From the NCBI GenBank assembly GCA_036873755.1, contig JAVTVY010025140.1, positions 1 to 64,000 on the forward strand: a stretch of DNA of 64,000 bases, in the 5' to 3' direction. The position numbers and the translations under genes were made by a program. Source of the DNA: Hanleya hanleyi. Its lineage: Eukaryota; Mollusca; Polyplacophora; Lepidopleurida; Hanleyidae. Shown piece after piece: positions 58,163 through 64,000 of this stretch (within the stretch, counting starts at the first letter, position 1; every line of letters starts with the position of its first letter). The notes beneath the pieces were generated by a model. It made no database searches, was not told where the DNA came from, and saw only the letters and a list, made by a program, of their open reading frames with translations.

Positions 58163-59665
58163 GTCTATTCCAATATTTGTCGCAGGTCTATGTAACTTTT
58201 TTAGATTTTTTGTTCTGACCATTTCTGAACATTTTTTCAACCGCAACAACCAACCAACGTGGTTTCGTGTGGCAGGGGTCAATTTAGGCTTATATTAGCT
58301 CTCCCTGGGGGGGGGCTTTTTTCTCGTTCAGCCATTTGTCTGCGTGAATGAATCGCTTCAACCTAGCTCCAGTTTCCCACAACTGCCAATCTGCTCAGTT
58401 TTTACTGAATGTTCATTCCTGTTGTAAACACGGCTCACCTAACAATATGTTGGCGATTGGCATGTATACATAGGTGGGCATACCGGCTTGACATACGCTC
58501 ACTCAGATTGGGAGGGTCTATGTGCTCTTCATCTGACTCAAACATGAAAGTTTTCTTACGCCACAAAACACTGGAGAGGAGTGAAGATCCGGCGACTTCA
58601 CCTGTGGGATTTCAACCCTGCTCTTCTCGTTGTTGCTGTTGTTGTTGCTAGACTACAAATTTACTACGTTTATCAAGCACATCATATGAAACATGCTTCT
58701 TGCCTTATTTTAACGTCTGTTTTTTTTCTAAATTCAGCATAGACTTCACGCACTTAGATCATTCTCGCTCCAATTCCATAGGCTCATGCAATACCTTTCG
58801 TATGAGAGTGTGTTCATCGGCAGGTCTGGTAAAATCCGCGCAGTTCACGACTTGCAGCCTATTATGTTAAGTTTTTCTACGCCCCTTACTTCACTGGGCC
58901 GAAGCCAAGACTGCACTTTACATGCACCGGGCTAAGGAGAAGACAGAGGTTGAATAAATATTGACTGATCCTTTCAACCCGGGTTATATTATCAAACAAG
59001 TTGTCGGTCACAAAATAATATCGTAGTAGTCCTAGTTATTCACCTCGCATATATATGTATTCATTGGTCTCGTAGCCGATAATATTTCGTAAACCTCTAG
59101 CAGTAACTGTTCCTAAATACTACAGGGCGGTTTCCGAAAAGGTTATTACAAGTGCAAAGTGCCCGGCCTAGATTTAAGGTGAATAATTACACAGAGAAAT
59201 TTATAGCAATGCATAAATACATATTTGTATACTGTTTAGTCCTGAAGGCCAGGTGTTATATGGTATGTCTATTTATGGTGTTACATGGTATGTCTATTTA
59301 TGTATGAATAGAGTATGTGTGTTATTAGTTACTAAGGGGGATACTAATTGCTTCATAATGGACAAATGCGATAGTGTGTCAAAATTTCTTTATTGACCTA
59401 TTTTGTCTCTATATCAATTGGTTTGTGGGTATTTATACCAGTGTTACACTTCGATCCTATCGCCAGCCAAGATCCCGTCCTTCAGGTGGGAAATGGCGCA
59501 GTAATAATATGCAGGTCTGCGCCTTAGTAAGTAAGCCTATATATGCGATGTGCATTACTTCACGAACTCTCTTTCTTTTCCACATATATTTTCTCTATAT
59601 AACATAATTTATGAAGAATGACTGATGGGGTATTATAAGGATGTCTTTATGGAATAGAACAACGA
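58163..59665. repeat. Upstream half of the paralogue duplication, copy B
   Basis: Counterpart of 53946-55437. Contains a G-run at 58307-58316 and a GTTGCTGTTGTTGTTG stretch at 58631. Homology ends near 59665, after GACTGATGGGGTATTATAAG. The likely promoters of both paralogues lie in this duplicated sequence; I see no clear TATA box on the minus strand. Confidence 0.75.
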
Positions 59666-60078
59666 GGATAAATATTGACAAACAGACATTGTCTCTAAAC
59701 CTCTAGTGATATATAATGTAATAGCAGCAGTAATCATACTAGTGTATCAATACTTTATGCAGTTATTCATACAATATAATGTTATAGTCTTCTTATTTAG
59801 ATATATATAGGTTTTAGGTGTGTGTATTACAAATTTAGACCGATATTGTGACCTGAGGTAGGTTAATGTACATCTATGTTCCCAGCCTCCAGTGGGCGTG
59901 CCTCTCGCCTCCCTCGGGGAGCTGCCTCTGATACTATCAATCTGCACTAGGCACTGTTCATTGATTTAAATTTTCAATTGACCTTTCTGATATTTTCGCT
60001 GGTTTAAATCACTCTCGCTCAAACTCATAGATATCCGGATGAAGCTCCACAGCCGTTCTATTAAAGAACAGTCACGGT
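59666..60078. other. Intergenic, nothing recognised
   Basis: AT-rich sequence with a short GC-rich stretch near 59880-59940 (CCTCCCTCGGGGAGCTGCC). No gene, RNA or repeat that I can name. Confidence 0.5.
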
Positions 60079-60238
60079 GCGAGGGATAAGAATGTCCTAG
60101 TGATTAGTGTCCCTTTCCATGTCCTTTTTCTGTTGCAACTTAGAACGGACACTTGTCCCTGATGTGGAGAAATGTCTCCAACCTGGGTTAGAAGATAGGG
60201 GACGGACACTCTTATCCACCGGACATTCTTAACCTCCA
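60079..60238. mobile_element. ~160 bp inverted-repeat element
   Basis: The left end GAGGGATAAGAATGTCC...AGTGTCC and the reverse complement of the right end GGAGGTTAAGAATGTCC...AGTGTCC align over about 38 bp with several mismatches. It is either a tiny foldback MITE or a diverged hairpin. No ORF. Confidence 0.45.
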
Positions 60239-60589
60239 CACCGGCACTAACTGGGTCGCGAATGTGTTTTCGCCTTCGATGATCCCCCTGTGTTCAGGCA
60301 AAGAGGGTAAACAGTCATGTAATGGACGTGCAGCCACGTTTAAAATTAGCACGGCAACAGCGGGCGTTAACTGTCTATGCATCCGCTGGCCTTCCTCACA
60401 CTTACGACCCATTTCTGATAGCATCCAATGTACTTGATTGACGGCAAATATATTCACACGTCAATAAAATCGTCAGATCCCATATTCGGTTGCAAGCCGC
60501 CGTCTATGCCGAAGTTCCGCGTCCCTATCAAACTCCAACCAGGCATACATATATACTACAAAAGCTAACTTTGTGCAAGATATCAGCAT

Positions 60590-61130
60590 TTTTCAATGAT
60601 AACGGTGAGACAACGGCATTGTCCAATCCGTGTCACTGACCAGTATACTATCCTCCAAATGTATGTTGTATCCCACACACGCTTTGATTGAGGTTGTTCA
60701 TATGAACATCATGACGACATTGTGTTACACGTTGATAATACAATGATAGAAAAGGTGGTCTCGTCATGATGCCCAAATGTTCATTCATCTAGAAGCTCGA
60801 GGCCACTGCTTGTGGGATAGATTTCTCTAAGTTTCTGAACGATTAATCACGGGATTTACTATCACGTCGGACAGCTTCGTGCAGATCGTAGTAAGTCTTT
60901 GCTATGTACACTACACATATGTGGGATGGATGACATTTTCATTGTTTCACTTTTACAGCGACCATCCACAGCGAGAAGGTCGTCTACAATATCGTGTACC
61001 AATCGTAACCGGAAGAATGGATTATGCAAACTATATGACAGCAATAGCATTTGAAACAAGACGCAGTGTATCTCTATCGTATTTTTGTTGGAATCTGCGA
61101 GAACCAAATATATTTCAGAATGCTACCTGA
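60590..61130 (-). pseudogene. Strongly decayed Penelope-like fragment
   Basis: Minus-strand translation near 60950-61010 gives RLVHDIVDDLLAVDGR, recognisable against the RYIDDLLAVDNR of the other copies. 60590-60760 matches the 3' untranslated region of the copies at 48600-48760 and 61940-62110 (the GATCAGTAT / CTTTGATTG / GTTCATATGAAC landmarks). The section between RT core and 3' end is largely deleted. Confidence 0.6.
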
Positions 61131-61476
61131 CAACGTTTAACAGAAGTCATTTAATGCAAGCAACGTTAACCCATTAAGAGGACTGAGTCCATTAGTAAAA
61201 TCCTTCCTTTTCCTTAAAGAAATATCCTGAAGAATTGTACTAGTATTAGTTCTTTCTTCAATAAGCTATGCACATTTCAGTTTATGTTTACCAAACTATG
61301 ATGTGCTACCAAAAAAAAGCAGTGCATGTGATAAATGGCTTCATATAGTTTTATATATTCTTTCAGGGACGACACTAATATTGGTTGTAGGATCTGACGC
61401 TTCTTACTATCACTAACTTAATTACTATACAACTATTCTCGAGAAGCTGTCAACTGTTCTGTACAAGTATTATAAT

Positions 61477-61743
61477 ACAAGCGTTTAGTCCATCATTCAA
61501 TATTCAGCCGTCGTCCATCAAAGAATTTTCGCGTCCATAATCCAAAGACCTAATTCATATAATAACATTAGTACCAAATTAAAAGGATAAATCATAGTAT
61601 ACAAAGAACTAGGCTATTTTCCTGCGAGACAGAAGCGGGCTATTTTCCTGTGAGACAGAAGCGGTCAACAGTTTTCAATGTTGCTGGCAAGACATCATGA
61701 TAAACCAAAAATATCAAATCCGTGTCGCTGATCAGTATTTTTA
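61477..61743 (-). mobile_element. Penelope-like 3' end, tandem copy 1
   Basis: Starts ATACAAGCGTTTAGTCCATC and runs through CCGTCGTCCATCAA and GCTGATCAGTATTTTTA at 61742, where the next copy begins in the same orientation with ATACAAGCGTCTGGTCCGTC. A small internal duplication repeats GGCTATTTTCCTG.GAGACAGAAGCGG. The head-to-tail partial arrangement is typical for Penelope-like elements. Confidence 0.7.
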
Positions 61744-63200
61744 AATACAAGCGTCTGGTCCGTCATTCATAATTCAGCCGTCGTCCATTAGAGAATATCC
61801 GCGTCCATAATCCAAAGACCTATTCCATATTCCATATAACAGTATTAGCACCAAATTCAAAAAGACAATCATAGTATACATAAACATAGGCTGGTTTCCT
61901 GCAAGAGAGAAGCGGTCAACAGTTTTCAATGATGCCGGCAAGACATCATGATGTTCCAAAAATATCAAATCCGTATCGCTGATCAGTATTCTTAATCCAT
62001 AATATTCGTTGTAAAGTCGTCATCTAAAGAATGATGTATCTCAGTCACGCTTTGATTGTGACTGTTCATATGAGTACCATGAGGATCTTGAAGTTCTTAA
62101 TCCATATGATATACGTTGTAAAGTCGTTATCTCGAGTATGATGTATCCCAGTCACGCTTTGATTGTGCCAGTTCATATGAACTATGGGGATTTTGAAATA
62201 CATAGGTTCATACGGCCTCTAGTCCCGGGTTAAACGGAATTAGAGACAAGTTACGAAACGTACCACCATAGATCTTGCACGCTACGCTTGTATTTTGCTA
62301 TCAGCATGCGATATGTACATTGTATTGCAGGTTCCTCTGGTATATTACTATCCAGATAGGGATAGTTTACGATGTCGAAATTGTAATCATCTCTTTAGTC
62401 GTAAAGTCATTTTTATAGAGATATAGGTCTGAACAAGATGTGTTGCAAGGGCCATCTGTAGTTTCATTTAAATCCAATGAAGGTGGATATATATCCTTCA
62501 CTGCGTCATTTATATAGCGATTATCCACAGCACGGATACCGTCTATATAGCGTTTGGTGAATGAGAAGGACCAGGCTTTGAAATAATCTGTTTTTGAAAG
62601 CGTCTGCATATAATCGTATTCACAAGAGAACAGGGGTGCACAATTACTACCCATTGGAATACCAAAATGCTGTTAATATAGTATATTGCCAAATTTCACA
62701 TAGATATTATTAGTGAGGAATTCGAGAACCTCTATAAAAAACGAAACATCTCATGAATGATATCCTTTGTATGTAGTAGAGCTAAAGAATGCTTTGTGGC
62801 TTCTGAGATTAATATATCGGCGATCAGTTTTCTTGAACACCGATACAATATAGAGTAAAGAAATCCCATGTGGATACATGTCTGTACGGTATGTATCCTT
62901 TAGCATCAAGTTCTTAAGACATTTTTAGTTTTTCAAAATCTACATGCATTCAATGCCAGAGTTCTTAGAAATAGTGGCGCAATACCTTTCTCAAAATGCC
63001 CGGTGACCTATTATAAGTTTTATAGTAATAAGTCTCCTACATTGAGTCGATTCATTTATGAAATAAAAACATGGTACCTTCGATATCCTTTTTTGTACAG
63101 GGTTCTTGATCATCTATAGCCCTATTATCTTCAAAAATCTGTGACGTCAATTGTTTCCCCTCGCTGGCCTCATGACTTCAAAGTCATCCCAACTGACATA
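61744..63200 (-). pseudogene. Penelope-like element, longest copy, broken reverse transcriptase
   Basis: 3' end at 61744. Minus-strand frame 62367-62654 holds GSNCAPLFSCEYDYMQTLSK, KRYIDGIRAVDNRYINDAVK and DIYPPSLDLNETTDG: the RT palm is recognisable, but YIDD has become YIDG and the LLADLYLF stretch is deleted. Upstream (62655-62850) FKKTDRRYINLRSHKAFFSS continues with stops. Stops and frameshifts make the copy inactive. The C-terminal RT portion, present at 48773-49063, is largely missing here. Confidence 0.75.
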
Positions 63201-64000
63201 TTTAAAAAGGGTTTCCATCACTTTTCTTCGACATTCATTTGGAAATGCAATACATACACATGACGCGCTTTTGAAACTAATCTTGAAATTGATATTCATT
63301 GTAAAATCCACCTTGATATGAACTGATTGTATGCGCTGTTAGCATCAACAATTCCGCTACACACTTCCTGGAGAACTATCACTTTTCTTAACGTTTTCAA
63401 AACAAAACGTTTATGAGACATCATCAAAGCGGAACTATTCTCATGACGCTCTTGTTTGAGATAGAAATTTCCAGAGTTCCGATCTTCTATCACAAAATCC
63501 TCTTTTCTTCTTTGATATGTTCATTTTCAAATCCCTTCATAATGATTATAATATTCTTCGGATTGCTTCCACACTTTCAATTAGCGCAGATGAAAACGAA
63601 TTAAATCGCCCCCCGGAGACGTTCTGTTTTTTTTAATCTCTTCCCACATTTGCATAAACATATCAGTAGTCACATCTTAATTATTAGAAACATAATCAGG
63701 GTTTGTCATCGGAAAACTGCGAGTATGATTTAGATGCCATAAATTTCATCACACCCTGCATATAACTTAATGGCAAGAAGAGTATATCCCTGAACACACC
63801 CACGTTACGCCTTCTCTTGACAAATCTAAGAAGTTTTCCAAACATTCCAAAATCTATCTAGTCAGTGGTTTCAAATGTTTTCTTCAACGAGAGAAATGTT
63901 TTGCACGTCTGGTCCGATCAGAAGATATTGGTTGATATTTCCATCACCGAAAACCTATTTGGTTGCTAAAAGCCAAACTCGACATCACGAAACACCTGGT
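63201..64000. other. Upstream flank of the Penelope-like copy, unassigned
   Basis: May be the 5' part of the same element (minus strand). The ORF at 63296-63493 (MIEDRNSGNFYLKQERHENS...) has no motif I recognise. The window ends inside this stretch, so nothing more can be said. Confidence 0.3.

Overview
This is non-coding-rich nuclear DNA from an animal. There are no bacterial gene blocks; the window holds a long AT-rich satellite, piggyBac-type and other TIR elements, Penelope-like retroelement debris and very few ORFs. Two retroposon tails of the form 'TTGCTGAAC.CGACRTTAAACC...' followed by (TC)n resemble tails I know from molluscan repeats. A mollusc or other marine lophotrochozoan is therefore my best guess, but it is an inference. 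All duplication and insertion calls come from comparing copies by eye inside the window.

1-18476 is one head-to-tail satellite array of about 100 monomers of roughly 180 bp. Each monomer has two CpG-rich arms (AAGCCGCGCGCCGCTC and its reverse complement) about 57 bp apart, joined by a very AT-rich half. Higher-order copies (a block repeated at an offset of about 2,762 bp), shared deletion monomers and a degraded right edge show recent amplification. 18477-18712 is a short-period AT-rich transition.

18713 to about 51560 is built from four related, partly deleted segments (U1 18713-22175, U2 26553-35562, U3 35563-43956, U4 43957-51560). They act as natural empty-site controls for one another and reveal: a TTAA-targeting piggyBac-like MITE family; a 2.77 kb CACTG-ended DNA element with a TA target duplication; a 3.27 kb element with ~165 bp inverted repeats carrying a broken C2H2 zinc-finger gene and a second small ORF; a 0.26 kb retroposon; a 1.7 kb unknown insertion; and several 3'-anchored Penelope-like reverse transcriptase fragments. 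A 4.4 kb spacer in U1 (22176-26552) has two minisatellites and no gene I can recognise.

51560-59665 is the only convincing host-gene region. Two tandem minus-strand paralogues (53184-53945 and 57455-58162) encode a protein of the DUF5662 type with HDxSK, HHY and HHPEF motifs; they are about 83% identical over 220 residues, and the duplication extends about 1.5 kb upstream. A possible 59-residue secreted peptide with its own TATA box lies at 51945-52124. Between the paralogues lie an interrupted MITE, a near-perfect 61 bp-arm palindrome and a second small TIR element. 59666-64000 is a graveyard of Penelope-like fragments, including two 3' ends in tandem. No rRNA, tRNA or CRISPR was recognised.
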